The notes under the pieces were generated by a model. That model was not told the origin of the DNA and searched no databases. It saw only the letters and a program-made list of their open reading frames with translations. The translations under genes and the position numbers were made by a program. A stretch of DNA of 64,000 bases from Andalucia godoyi (lineage: Eukaryota; Discoba; Jakobea; Jakobida; Andaluciidae): positions 76,892-140,891 of the forward strand of contig VRVR01000037.1 in the NCBI GenBank assembly GCA_009859145.1, read 5' to 3'. Shown here piece by piece: positions 1-12,500 of the stretch (position 1 is its first letter; the number at the start of each line of letters is the position of its first letter).

Positions 1-3000
1 GCAAAGGGCTGTCCTTTTCCAAATCCGAGATCAAACTTTATGTTAACGGTCGGATGGAGGAGCGATTTCCTTTGAAGTTTCCGAAAGTTTCAAGAGAGTT
101 TTCGCAATGTCGCATTGCCTGCAATTCATTGGTGGATTCCATGAAGTTGTACAGGGAAAATCCTCTATGGGGACAAATGGGAAATATTTACTTGTTTGAT
201 GATGTGATTTCCAGTGGCCAAGTTTCTGTGATGTATGAGCTGGGACCGAATGTTTTGACAACATTTCACCCTGCTGAGATCCCCATGGTTACGGACACTG
301 AGCAGAAACAATCTGTGACGTTTGATGGAAGCTTGTCTTCGAAGTTGTATCTTAGTTACAATGCGAAAGCTTGTGAGCAATGGAAGTATGCGTTTGATTG
401 TTCGGGAAAGCCCGACAAGAATGATGCGCGTATCCGAAGGGGGACTCAGCGATGCGTAACGCATAGCGTGAGAGATCTGATCGGATGTTTGGGTGGCATT
501 CAGGTGTTGCTACCTTTCTTTTTATTCTTGAATACGCATCATATTGATCGAGGAACGGAAGGGCTAATCGTATCACGCTTGTTGTCGCTTGTCATTGAAT
601 TGGTTCGGGACCATCGCGACAATCAGGAAGATCTTGAGCGATGCCATGGATTGGCTGTAATTGGGTACCTGCTGAAGAAAACGAATCCTGTCCATTTGAC
701 AATTGATATTCTTCGGCGACTGAAAGATGCCATTACCTGCTTCGAGCGCAACGATTCGCTTTATCGACGAGCGGTTTTATGCTTCTTCTTCGACACTGAT
801 ATCTGGACCCGGGCGTCTGGCGAGATTCAGAGACAGTGGTTGGAAACGTGCTTTGAATATGTTGCAAAGGATGCTTCCGATACGAGTTTCACGGGCCATT
901 TCTTACGCCGAGATTTTGGAGTTCAAGGATACCTGGACTTGATTCGAAACCATTACACTTCCGATCGGATTCTACCGGTTGTTCCGAAGAGCATGGAGCT
1001 TGGAGATGGGTTTGCGATGAGCCCAGCTCCTGTGAGTCGAACGTCTTCCACGGGCTCCGTTGCTTTTGCCTCCGTCCGATCAACGTTGCTGAACACTCGA
1101 GACATCGGTGGTCTTCGGAAGCTCGTGGTGGAAACTGTGAAGACTCTCGTTTCAGGCAGCCCGAATTCGAAAGAAGTACAGTCTTTAGTGCGATTTTTGT
1201 CCGTTTCCAAAGACCCGTCTGCTATTCAGGATGTCCTTGGTTTATTCCTTGATTTTGCCTTTCTAAACAGTCAATTTGCTTTAATGGCGCTGGCGGAAGC
1301 AAATGCAATAGACCTGCTGACATACTTGCTCGCTTCCGAGAACGCGCGAGTTCGTGTGCTGGCCTTGAAGGCGCTTTCACGGTTGTGGGAGAAGTATCCA
1401 GCGTGTGTTGCGGACCCGTTAGGGTTGTCCACGGTAATTCAAAACCTAACTCTTTACCCTCTCGAGAAGGACGGCATGCACATCCTGTTTGCTATTCTCA
1501 TCTCCGAGGTGGCACTGATGACCGAAGAAGTGGATTTCAACAAAGCGCAGTGCCGCATTATTCATCCGTCAATCCTCATTATTTTGTTCCGCTCTGCTTT
1601 CAACGCCTCCCCCAGCCTACGGATTCTCGTGATGCGCAACCTGTTGGAACTGTTTCGCCCTTCTCTTTCGCATCGAGCTCAGAATATTTCGTGTTTCGGC
1701 GATGTGCTGAATTGGCAGTGGTACATTTTCCGACTGTTGATTCGGCAAAAAGCAGAAGCGAGTGCTGATCTCTATGTGCAGCTCGAAGTGTTGATCATTG
1801 ATTTGTTCAAAGTTGTCTTCACGGAAGCACTGCTTTCGAAGAAGCATGGGTGGCGAGTTGTCGAGGATTCTATTTTGCTGTTTCATCGAGTGTTAATCGC
1901 CAATGTCCGCAAAGAAGAGTACTATGTTCTTTCCGAGTCGAATGTCCCCGATGTTGCACCGCCGCTTGTAGACCATATCGTCTTTCAACGGAGCTTGATT
2001 TCCCATATTCTGCACCATTTCAGTTATTGCCTTAAGGATGGCACGCTTCCGTCGGTGATGAAGCTCAATGATGGCATCGCACTCGAGAACATCGCCCATT
2101 TCGTTATTCTCGTGGAGGACTTTTTGTTTTACACATGTCCAGACTTGGAACTTAACTACTTCGAAGAAAAGGATCACAAATACAGCTCTGCCTTGACGGG
2201 CAGGGAATTGGAAGGTTTTCGGCACCATGTGGTGTTTCCGCATATGCACGTTGGAGACGAAGAGGATTCATTTGCGCACGTGTGGGAGGATATTGATCTT
2301 GCTGAAATTCTGGTTTCCTTGTTGGACGCCTGGCAGTTGCTCACGATTGCTGACTTTGATGCCTTTCATCCATTACGCTCATCTTCAAAGCATGTGCACT
2401 TCCGAAGCGGGGGTACAATTCGTATTGCGTTGCGGCTGATTCGCCAGTCTCTGTTGCGCAACCCAGCTAAAGCAGCGGCAAACGTTCGCCGACTTCAGAC
2501 GATTCTTGAACGAGACGAAGAAGCAGAAAAGGAGAGATTGCGATTTTCAGAACTGTGGACCGTGACTGGAGATGTAGAGGAAAACGATGAATTCCACGTT
2601 CGCTTCATGCATGTACTTGCAATTGCGTACGAGGCATACCGACTGTATGTGGAAAAGAACTTTGTTCCACATGACGCCGAAGTTGCAAACCTCATTTTCT
2701 TCATGTTTCGCAGACGCCCGGACCTTCTCAAGGACCACATTCACAAGAACAATTACTCGATCTACGACGCCTACCCAAGTCTTCGAACTGGGAATGCCTC
2801 TCCGAGCCTGTTGCAGGAGGTTATCTGTGATGAGACTTGGAATCGATATTTTACATCGTATTTGAAAGTATTCAGAAACAATGAGGAGAATCAAGAGACG
2901 ACGTTTATCCCAGGATTGATTGAGCTGCGCGTTAACCGTCTTCGGTACTTGGTTGAGCAGATGGATGGGAGAATCCGAGACTCTGGTGTCACACGTCAAG

Positions 3001-6000
3001 TTCAGGAAGACAGGATCTTGCGACTACGCAAGGAGATCACAGAAGAAACGACCACTCGCTTCAGGATGGTCAAGGAGGAGAAAAAGGCTTTGGAGGTAAC
3101 GTCTGAAAACATTCTGAACCGCATTCTCCGGATCGTCCAAGATGAGCGCGGTGCTTGGTCTCTGGTTTCGTTTGTGCGAAGCCACCAGGATCGCAAAAGC
3201 AAGAAACGACAAGTTTCCCGGATCGCGAAGAACCGGGTTCGTGCTTTACGTGCAACAGAAAGTGCGCCAGTAGATGACCCTTCTGATTCTCCGTCTGTCA
3301 TCGCACCGCCTACTCCAGGCGGTCGGTCTGCTTCTGCCGATTCTGGCTTTGCCGATTCTATTGACGGCGATGTGTCCTCCGATCGACGTCTCGTATCGAA
3401 TGGCGACAGCACATCCGATGACGAAGCGGCCGTCTCCGACGGAGAGGAAGATTCTTTTGTTGTCAAGGAAGCCCCCGAAATGTTCTGGAAGTTGGATAGG
3501 ACGGAGGATTCGCTTGGTGCTCACCGCAGAATCAAGAGAAATTACGAAGGCCATCGTCATACAGGGGCTTCGAATAATCGCGATCGGCGATCCAACAAAC
3601 TAGAAAATGTGGAATCGGCACAGGAAGCGGTGGCAAAGTCCTTGCAGTCTCTGCTGTCTACCTCTACGGCCATTCCATCGTCCGCTGCTGAAGAGGAAGA
3701 CAACGCCATTGTCGACCTCGAAAGCGAGCTTGCCTCGATGACGAACTCCGAGACGACGTCGGACAGTTCTGTCGCAACCTCTGCCACAGCTACCGCGGGG
3801 GCATCGTCTTTAGCGACGAATCCTTTTGAATTGACAGCTGGATTGCCAACGTTTTCCGAAGAGAAGCATGTGTTCTCCTGCGAATCGCAGATGGTTTGGC
3901 CGATGTACACCATTGCAGGATCTCTGGAGATCACGACCCTCGGACTCTACTTCCGCCCGTCGGATGACGAGAAAATCCCGGAGATCATTTCGAAGCGACC
4001 TCCGAAAATCAGATTTTGGCCGAAAGAGGATATCATCGACATCCGATTGCGTCGGTTCAAGCTGGTCAAGTCTGGTTTGGAAATTCATTTTGCAGATCGG
4101 AAATCCGTGTTCTTGAATTTCCCAGAGGGAAAAGCAAAGGTAAGAAATCGAGTTATTTCGAAGATTCTGTCCGTGAGACCGCCGCGCTTAAGGCAGTCGT
4201 TTGCATTGAGTCCGGAAGAAGAGCTGAAGCGCTCCAACATTACAGAACTCTGGAGAAGACGGCAGCTCTCGAATTTTGAGTACTTGATGAGATTGAACGA
4301 TCTTGCAGGACGATCATACAATGACCTGTCGCAGTATCCGGTCTTTCCCTGGATTCTTGCGGACTATGCTTCGGAAGTTCTGGACTTGACTAACCCAAAG
4401 TCGTTCCGCGATCTTTCCAAACCAATGGGTGCGCAGAATCCAGATCTGCTGGAAGTCGTGCTAGAGCGGTACCACGGCATGCAGGGTGACAGCAGTATTC
4501 CTGCCTTCCATTACGGTTCGCACTATTCGTCTGCCGGGGTTGTCCTGTACTACATGATTCGACTGGAACCGTTTACGTCGTACCACATTTTGCTCCAAGC
4601 TGGCAAGTTCGACCATGCAGATCGGCTGTTCTTTGACATTTCCAACACGTACAACAATATTCTGACGAATATGTCGGACGTGAAGGAATTGATTCCGGAG
4701 TTTTTCTATCTTCCGCATATGTTCCGTAACCTTAACAACTTGGACATGGGGACCCGTCAAACAGGCTTAAAGCTTGGTGATGTGATTTTGCCAAAATGGG
4801 CGAAGGGTTCCTCGGAGGAATTTGTTCGACTGCATCGTGAGGCGCTGGAAAGTGACTACGTCAGTGAGCGTCTGAATGACTGGATAGATTTGATTTTCGG
4901 CTGGAGGCAGCGTGGGCAGGCAGCTGTGGATGCGCACAATCTGTTCTACTATTTGACGTATGAAGGCGCTGTCGATCTGGAGACCATAGAAGATCCGATA
5001 GTTCGAGCGTCCATGGAAGCGCAGATTGAAAACTTTGGCCAAACTCCTTCTCAGCTGTTCAAGAAGCCACATCTGAAGCGCATCAAAGCGGACCCGTATA
5101 ATGGCCATTTTCTCTCACGACCGTCTGCGATGAAAGCGTACTTTGAATTGACGAAGGCCTCTTCTACTGCCATTGTGTTTCTCCAAATGCGCGGAGATCG
5201 GGTGTTCTCTGCTTGTGCAGCAGGTACATTTGGAATTCATCGAATCGCATTGTCGAACTTAAGCTCCAGTGCAGCAGCTATGGAAGGACCGATCGTTTCA
5301 CCGGGCGGCGTGCAACTGCCGTCTGATAAATCGGGAGAGCAGTCCAAGGCCAGTGGTGTGGCATCTCTTCCGTTTGTTTTCTACGTCGATCCTTCAATGC
5401 CAACTCGGAAACGTATGGCAACCGCATCGCACGCGCTGACAAAACCCGCATCCTCATCCTATTCGATCGGTGTTATTGGCGGGAAGGAAGTATCTTTCTC
5501 TGCTGGTCATTGGGATGGGTCGTTCAAGTGCGCGGTTGTGGTATCCGGACAGCTTGTTCAGAGTATGTGGCGCCACAGAGATCTTGTGACGTGCCTTTCA
5601 GTGTCCCGGGATTCGCGCACGCTCGTTACTGGTTCCAGGGACACGACTGTCATGGTTTGGGACATCTTTCCCACTGCAACTTCTTCGAATTCCACCTCTT
5701 CCTCTTCTCAATCGTTGTCCAATGCTTCGATTGCCGCGAATTCAGGAATGGCGACTCCTGCTGCGTCAACTTCAACAATGGGCGCAGTCTCTCTCGCCGG
5801 CGTCACGTCACAGTCTCTTATCGCTTCTTCGTACAATCACTCCAAGCATACATATGGGTACGGTGTTTCTTCTCTACCCATTTCGCAGTTTCCACGACAT
5901 GTTCTGTTTGGACATGACATGGAAGTAACCTGTGTGGCCGTGAACGAGGAATTGGATTTGGTGGTGTCTGGCTCGGAAGACGGGTCTTTAATGCTGCATT

Positions 6001-6422
6001 CCCTTATCAAAGGTCGGTACATACGGTCTTTGTACCATCCAAATCGATGCGCTGTGGACCTCCTGGCAGTTTCCAGAAACGGCGACATTGTGTTTTATTC
6101 AAAATTGGATTTCTGCATGTTTGCGTACTCGATCAATGGCCAGTTACTGAAGGCCGAGGATGCTGGAGAATGCTTGCATGCCATTGTTCTTTCTGATGAT
6201 GGACGATATGTTCTCACGGGAGGCATTTCCAAGGTTCTGACGATTCGTCGTTTGCACAATCTCGAGGTCGTTTACCGGTTTCCGTCAATTGACAAGGTCA
6301 TTACCAGTCTGGAGGTCTCGGCGGACCAAAGGTATGTTTTCATCGGTACCAGTGAGGGGTCCATCATAGTCTATTCGGTCAACTTGAGTGCGCTGCGAGA
6401 TGCTCCTGCCATCGACGTTTAA
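1..6422 (+). CDS. BEACH-WD40 protein (neurobeachin/LRBA/LYST class), 5' partial
   Basis: Giant scaffold of the BEACH family, which acts in vesicle traffic, lysosome-related organelles or autophagy. The reading frame is open to the left edge (frame of base 3). The first codons read as the end of a concanavalin-like lectin domain (LYVNGR, then LWGQMGNIYLFDD), so the ATG at base 54 is internal and the gene starts outside the window. Then follow a long armadillo-like helical region (about 400-3000), an acidic Ser-rich linker (about 3240-3830), a PH-BEACH domain (about 3850-4195), the BEACH domain (about 4205-5090, with NFEYLMRLNDLAGRSYNDL and the FHYGSHYSS block) and C-terminal WD40 repeats (about 5480-6410). 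No FYVE domain follows, so it is not the ALFY/WDFY3 type. No intron is visible in 6.4 kb. The stop lies 119 bp from the convergent TRA1 stop. The family call is firm; the subfamily is not. Confidence 0.93.
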   Translation, partial: KGLSFSKSEIKLYVNGRMEERFPLKFPKVSREFSQCRIACNSLVDSMKLYRENPLWGQMGNIYLFDDVISSGQVSVMYELGPNVLTTFHPAEIPMVTDTEQKQSVTFDGSLSSKLYLSYNAKACEQWKYAFDCSGKPDKNDARIRRGTQRCVTHSVRDLIGCLGGIQVLLPFFLFLNTHHIDRGTEGLIVSRLLSLVIELVRDHRDNQEDLERCHGLAVIGYLLKKTNPVHLTIDILRRLKDAITCFERNDSLYRRAVLCFFFDTDIWTRASGEIQRQWLETCFEYVAKDASDTSFTGHFLRRDFGVQGYLDLIRNHYTSDRILPVVPKSMELGDGFAMSPAPVSRTSSTGSVAFASVRSTLLNTRDIGGLRKLVVETVKTLVSGSPNSKEVQSLVRFLSVSKDPSAIQDVLGLFLDFAFLNSQFALMALAEANAIDLLTYLLASENARVRVLALKALSRLWEKYPACVADPLGLSTVIQNLTLYPLEKDGMHILFAILISEVALMTEEVDFNKAQCRIIHPSILIILFRSAFNASPSLRILVMRNLLELFRPSLSHRAQNISCFGDVLNWQWYIFRLLIRQKAEASADLYVQLEVLIIDLFKVVFTEALLSKKHGWRVVEDSILLFHRVLIANVRKEEYYVLSESNVPDVAPPLVDHIVFQRSLISHILHHFSYCLKDGTLPSVMKLNDGIALENIAHFVILVEDFLFYTCPDLELNYFEEKDHKYSSALTGRELEGFRHHVVFPHMHVGDEEDSFAHVWEDIDLAEILVSLLDAWQLLTIADFDAFHPLRSSSKHVHFRSGGTIRIALRLIRQSLLRNPAKAAANVRRLQTILERDEEAEKERLRFSELWTVTGDVEENDEFHVRFMHVLAIAYEAYRLYVEKNFVPHDAEVANLIFFMFRRRPDLLKDHIHKNNYSIYDAYPSLRTGNASPSLLQEVICDETWNRYFTSYLKVFRNNEENQETTFIPGLIELRVNRLRYLVEQMDGRIRDSGVTRQVQEDRILRLRKEITEETTTRFRMVKEEKKALEVTSENILNRILRIVQDERGAWSLVSFVRSHQDRKSKKRQVSRIAKNRVRALRATESAPVDDPSDSPSVIAPPTPGGRSASADSGFADSIDGDVSSDRRLVSNGDSTSDDEAAVSDGEEDSFVVKEAPEMFWKLDRTEDSLGAHRRIKRNYEGHRHTGASNNRDRRSNKLENVESAQEAVAKSLQSLLSTSTAIPSSAAEEEDNAIVDLESELASMTNSETTSDSSVATSATATAGASSLATNPFELTAGLPTFSEEKHVFSCESQMVWPMYTIAGSLEITTLGLYFRPSDDEKIPEIISKRPPKIRFWPKEDIIDIRLRRFKLVKSGLEIHFADRKSVFLNFPEGKAKVRNRVISKILSVRPPRLRQSFALSPEEELKRSNITELWRRRQLSNFEYLMRLNDLAGRSYNDLSQYPVFPWILADYASEVLDLTNPKSFRDLSKPMGAQNPDLLEVVLERYHGMQGDSSIPAFHYGSHYSSAGVVLYYMIRLEPFTSYHILLQAGKFDHADRLFFDISNTYNNILTNMSDVKELIPEFFYLPHMFRNLNNLDMGTRQTGLKLGDVILPKWAKGSSEEFVRLHREALESDYVSERLNDWIDLIFGWRQRGQAAVDAHNLFYYLTYEGAVDLETIEDPIVRASMEAQIENFGQTPSQLFKKPHLKRIKADPYNGHFLSRPSAMKAYFELTKASSTAIVFLQMRGDRVFSACAAGTFGIHRIALSNLSSSAAAMEGPIVSPGGVQLPSDKSGEQSKASGVASLPFVFYVDPSMPTRKRMATASHALTKPASSSYSIGVIGGKEVSFSAGHWDGSFKCAVVVSGQLVQSMWRHRDLVTCLSVSRDSRTLVTGSRDTTVMVWDIFPTATSSNSTSSSSQSLSNASIAANSGMATPAASTSTMGAVSLAGVTSQSLIASSYNHSKHTYGYGVSSLPISQFPRHVLFGHDMEVTCVAVNEELDLVVSGSEDGSLMLHSLIKGRYIRSLYHPNRCAVDLLAVSRNGDIVFYSKLDFCMFAYSINGQLLKAEDAGECLHAIVLSDDGRYVLTGGISKVLTIRRLHNLEVVYRFPSIDKVITSLEVSADQRYVFIGTSEGSIIVYSVNLSALRDAPAIDV

Positions 6423-6465
6423 CTGTTGTTACGTGATAGTAAAAGAGCTTTATCTAAAAGAAGGC

Positions 6466-6492
6466 ATTATTATTATTATTATTATTATTATT
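6466..6492. repeat. (ATT)9 microsatellite
   Basis: Nine perfect ATT units in the 119-bp gap between the two convergent stop codons (BEACH gene and TRA1). The 3' UTRs of both genes very probably run through it. Confidence 0.9.
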
Positions 6493-6541
6493 GGTGCATA
6501 GCTGACACGAGTTGTCAAAACAAACCGTGCTTTTTTGCCGT

Positions 6542-9500
6542 CTAGAACCAAGCTTGATAGGTCGGATTCATGTTTGCCAAGTTCGAGACATTTCTCGCGG
6601 CCTGGATAAGTCGATAAACACGATCGTTGACGATTTTTGCAGACTCGACAGCTTCTAATGCGGTGAGAGGAGCCACTTCCGCACATCGATTCATGATCAC
6701 GTTCACATTCTTATTCGCTCTTTCACGAAATTCGGTTTCATTCGCAGGCAAATGCTTGCCACCGAAAAACGCACCATTCGACGGACCAACAGGATTCGCG
6801 AACGCCAGTACGTAATCGTAGGTTTGTTCCAAAGTCAACACAGAAGACAAGACAGGACCGGAGGAGGCAGACGGAAGCGCAGGCCCCGGCGTGCCGGTCG
6901 TCGTTGGACCGGGCGGCGGGCCACTTTGGGAATGCTGAGACGCATTCGATGGAGTGAGTGAACCCGATTGCGGGATGCCCCCCGCGGTAGGAGTAGAGCC
7001 CGGTGCTTGAGGCAGATTGCCAAATGTCGGTTTGACATCTGCGGATGCTGCACTGGGAGTACCCGCAGAAGCCTGCGGCATCGAACCAAGATTCGCATTC
7101 ACAGAAGCAGATGCAGAAGGCATTGGCATCGGAGGAACTTGCGAAGGAAGCAGTGCACCGCCTGGAGAAGCCAATGGGCCACAAGACGGTGATGATGACA
7201 CAGATGGCGAGAATACCGACTGAACGTAGCCTGCTGGAAGAGGTTGCGAAGAATGACGAAGAAACATCCAATGTGTAACTTCATCTCGAACATACAGTCG
7301 GATCACGTTCTCCAACAATGACCGATTCTTGTTCAGCGACGCAGCAGCGGCTGACATGCATCCCAAGTACAGTCCCTCGATGCCAAAAATCGACAGAAGA
7401 TTCTCAATCTCGGGTGTCAAACGGAAAGGAACGCGCTCATACGGGTCAATGGCACACGTATCTGCGTGGAATTGCGGGTGGTACATCCACTGACCAAGTT
7501 GCCCGGTTGCCAGAGAAACGGAAATTTTGTCTGGAGTCCTGCGCTCAATGCCTAGAATATATTCGAGCAAAGAATACACTGCCAATTGAGTGGTAAGTTG
7601 TCGTCGGAAAGCATAAAACGATGAGAACGATTCAAACCGCTGCAACAAGGCATTCTTCAAGAAAAACGGTCCGTCAAGACTTGACGACGAAGACTTGACG
7701 CTCAGCTGTGTAAGAGAGGCCTGACGATCCAAAAGCGTTGCAAACGCTGCCACTGGGTCATGTCTGCATGATTCATAAGCTCGCCAAAACGCGTCGTAGT
7801 GCCAGTCAATCGGCACGGCAGCCTTCATCGCATGCGAATGCTGGATCTGCTCGAAGGAGACCCACGATGAAGACGTCGCGTGTTGTGACAAGGATGACTG
7901 GAAAGCTATGGGCGGTGGCAACCGTAAGGCTGTATGCGGCTGCATTGCATTTTGAAGCGCGGCGCCGGCCGATTGTCGAGCGACGGCTGTGGACGAATAA
8001 GATAAACCCGAAACGGCGCCCGCATGAGAAGAAGTGGAGGAAAAGAAGACAGATGCAATGGACGGTGCAGTCTGTGTTTGCTGCGCATTCTGAGAATTGG
8101 ATCCTGATGATTGCGACGGCTGACTGGACTGCGATTGCAACTGTTGCAACTGTTGCTGACTAGGGAAAAAGGCATCATACATCGAAAATGGCTTCTGCTC
8201 GCGGTGGAACGCACCATCAAGACCCTCCGGTTCTGAAACGAACCGAATTCGCTGAGACAACGGAACAGAAACCTGCAAGTGCAAACCAGCTCCGCGGCGG
8301 CGCACATCACGTGACCGTTCAAGAATCCGGTTGATCTGTGCCAAAACGTGAACAATACGGTCATGCGAGCGCATAGTGACCAGCGTCTCAGAAGACATGC
8401 AAGATACCACAACAAACGGATACAGCCTACCCGACTGCGCACGCGCAACAATGCGACGGCAGCGAACTCCAGCTCTTTGAACAGACCGAGCTTCCGAGAG
8501 GAAGCCGTCCAATCTATCATGCTTGTCCACAGACGGCTCTCGCAAAGGCTCTGAAATGGAGGTTGAGAGATACTGTCCCGGAATTTCGGTTTCGGACGCC
8601 ACATGCTCTGCGAGATACCGCGACAGTGTGTCCAAAGGCTGCACATCCGTCAAGGGAGCAATGCGTGACCCAAGCATTACCAGCCAATTCTTTAGCTCTG
8701 AACGAAGCTCGCCAACCGTCAGTTGTTTCAAAACATACATGAAATTGGGTCCACCATTGCTCGACGGAGGAGTCGGAGACGCGCCCAACTGAACAGAAGT
8801 CACATGTCCAGGAACCGCAATTTCGTTGAAAAACTCTTTCCGGAATCGCTGACTGTTTTCCCTGAAAAACGAGGAAGAGCGAATGACTTCGCCCTCGAGG
8901 GGGAAATACAGTGTTAGAATGCCGAGCATTTCATTCTTGATGGACGGAGGAACAGGTTGTGACGGATGCGCCCCTGCACACCAGCGGGCAACATACCCTA
9001 AGGCACGGGCGAGTTCTTCTTCTGTTTCAGGCTTCAACCGCGAACCAACTTCCTTCAGGATCGTTTCGATCTCGTGCAAAAAGGGGGTCGCCGAAGCAAG
9101 AAGCTGCTGCATGACTTCGTCGGAGTACTTGCGGATCGATTGCAATGGCAACGGATCAAAGCGGGTGGTTGAGGCGGGAGGCGACGACAAAGACGGAATC
9201 GGTCCCGGAGGAGGACCGCTGTTGGCAGTCGATTGCGCAGCAGGTGCATTTGGCGTCCCGACGTTCGACACGGCGGCGGTGACAGAGGGCGTCGATGGAG
9301 GCGGGGCAGTCGTCCCCACATTAGGAACAGACCCCTGAAGCAACAGTGGAGCACCACTGCCTGACAGTCCAGTGGTCGATGCTGACATCGTGGCAGACGT
9401 AGGGACCACCGCGGAAACGGATCCAACATTCTGCGGAATGGCAGGTGCTGAAACACTCTGTCCTGAACCAGGACGACGCAACGGATCCGCGGACACCTGC

Positions 9501-12500
9501 CCTGGGACATTCACAGGACCTGAGCGAGGTGATGGTGGAATGGACGTCGGCGGCTGCTGGGACTGAGGGGGCGGTGTTGCAGCACGGACGCTAGAAACCT
9601 GCGACGTCGCCGCAGTCGCTGCGGGACCGCCAGCTGTCGACGGAGGACCACTCTGGGAAGCACCAGGAGGAGCACCAGGAGGAACAACGGAACCACCGAC
9701 ACGTTGTTTGACGAGATAGTAGAAGGATCGCAGCTCGTAGTAGATGGCTTGGGGATAGGCACGAGTCAGCAACAGAACAATAGGTTTGACCAACGTAGCC
9801 TCTGGTCGCGCTAGTCCAGCGATAAGATTCTGCATGAGTGGTAACCACAACCATGTGGGCATTCCAGTGATGCATGCCTCAAACGCTTTTGCAATATTGC
9901 CAGATCGGTCTTCGGTCTGCAACAAACAAAGAACGCGAGCCAGATACAAGCGCGCCACCGGTTCCGATGCTGTCAAGGATGCAGGCGAGATATGATAGTA
10001 GTGGGGAGCGAGATACGTGGTTGCGACAGCAGACGATGCCTGCTGGGAAGACACCGGTGCTGCTGGCTGGCCGGGACCTGCTGATGCTGCTGTTTGACCT
10101 GGTGCTCCCGATGGAGCTGTAGTTCCTGCCTGGCCATTCGCGGAAACTGAAGGGTTTGGAACAGCGGTACCAATAGGTGGTGGATGCATAGACCCAGAGG
10201 CCGAGTACCGGATGGCTTGCATGTACGACTGCACGGCAAACTCGGCCCAGAATGTATCCTTCTCCGACCGAGTGAGCATCGAATCACAGAATTTGCCCCA
10301 GGCCAACCACGTTCTTGGTGCCAAGGGAAAGGCAGAACACGCAGCAGCAAACTCTGCATACGCTGTATCGTTCTGCTGGAGACGTTGGTATAACTGTGCT
10401 CGGAGACGCAAGATGTCTGCTCTCTGTTGGTTCACGAGACGCTCGAGAACTTCTTGCTTTAGGACTTCGAGAGCACCAGGCCACTGCGCTTCATGTTGAA
10501 ATGCGCATTTCGCAGATTCGTACACATAAACGAAATGCTCATCTCTGTACGTATCTCGATTTCGCATTTCCTTCAACGACGCGAGACACAAATCCGAACA
10601 TCTCTGTTTCCGTGCGATATGCGCAAACTTGAACACCGTCCAGGATATTTCGGATTGTGCGAGCAACGCAGGACTCGGTTGCTGAGCAGCCTCCGGTCCC
10701 GACGTTGCAGACGGAGGGTTGCCGTACAGCGACAAGATATGCTGTAAAAAGTGTCGTCGCCATGTAGAAATATCATTCCACAAAGACAAATCCTCCCACT
10801 CTCCTGGGAGACGATCTCGCCACAGTTGCAACAATGTGCTGATGTCTCGGGGTTGGATAACTTGCGCCGCGGGAGGAGCGCCTTGGCCTGCCGCAAATGA
10901 TGCTGCGCGTAGTTTATCCAGATCCGTGAGCATACGGGTAGATTCCATCATTTCTTGAAGTTGCTGGAAATTATGAAGCATCAGAAAATGCGAAGGAGTG
11001 CGAAATTCCGGCAGGGCAGCCCATCTCTGAACCGCAAGAGTAACTGCCTGTTGTGCATGCAACTCCGCCTCGCGTAATCGATTCTCAATCAAAGAACTCG
11101 TGATTTGGAACATCTTCAGAAGATGCACGTCATGGATGGATGGCTTTTCGTCGAGGCATCCCTTCACTTGCTTCCATTGTCCTCGCATCCACAAACATTC
11201 TAAGCGCAAAGCCGCAAAACCGCTTTCCTCGGCAAACCGCTTCAAATCCTCCCATTGCTGCAACTTCCGAGCAATCGCGAGGAATTTATCCTCATGCACT
11301 GAACGCTCGGCAGCTTGGAATTCTTCTGTAATAGGTGTGTCGATCATCAAGGCCATGGAATCACGCAGCAATGCTTGCGCTAAGGGCCATTCGCCGTGCT
11401 GCTCCAACGACACAATGAGTTTGAGTGCATCCGAGAATGGAACCGCGCGATGCAGACCGGACAGCACATCCTCTTCGCCCAATAACTTGTAGAGTTCGGC
11501 CAAAGCTTCGTACGACAGCTCAGCGACATGCGCATGGACAGTAGGGATGGAAGACCGCGCGATGTGCAACAGCGAAGCCGACGAAGGCCCAGAAATCTGA
11601 GAACTTGCTGCTGCTGCTGCTGCTGCGGCGGCGGCGGCGGCGGCAGCAGCACTCGAGTGCGAAACCTGAGAGGCAGTGGGCGCCGTAGATGTGGATGCCG
11701 CCATCATGGAAGACGCGCCGGCGGCAGCAATGGCCAGATTGTTGGCACGGACATAAAGATAATGCGACAGCAGCCGCTCAAGCCCTGGAATTGCCAAATG
11801 CCAGGCGTTGAACGTCTTTCCAATAAACTTCATGACGTCGGGAGACACGGCGACGGGAGGACTGCAGGCGAGCGTCCCTTCTAGCAAACAACGAACCACA
11901 TTATACGGCTTCAGGTACTGGCGTTTCTGATAGTCTCGAGTGAGAAGCAGCAATAATGGCCTCGTCATGGCCGCTCGTTCTTCCGGAAGCAGTGTGGACC
12001 AAATGCGCGGAAACAGATGAACCCACAAATCTTGCGCAAGAGACGGAACAGCATCAATGCAGAGGCGGACTGCTTCCAAGGTCGTACCCGCTGAACATCT
12101 TGAAGTTGTGGCACGATGTAGAAAAGATGATATCGACGATCGCATTTCTGCAGAGATATGAAGATCATCGCTCGTTTCAATGTCCATAGACGAAACGGTC
12201 TCGTTTGTCGATTCAGGAGCTGCAACAGACGACAAGCAGAATTTGGGGAGCAGTCGATCGTGTGCAGTTTGGAGACAGGAATCGGCGGACATCGGGGCCT
12301 CAATTCCAATCATCAAGAAAAACGCCAGAGCAAACTGAATCCAAAACACGTCAGAAACTGCTTCCCAGTTGTCAGATTGCGTGACATACAACAGCCATGA
12401 ATAAATATCCCGAGAAAACGATTCTCTGACCTTTCGTTCATCCACGGAAGAAGCGGGGGGACCGAACACCATGGACACGATCCAAGAGGCGAACTGGCGA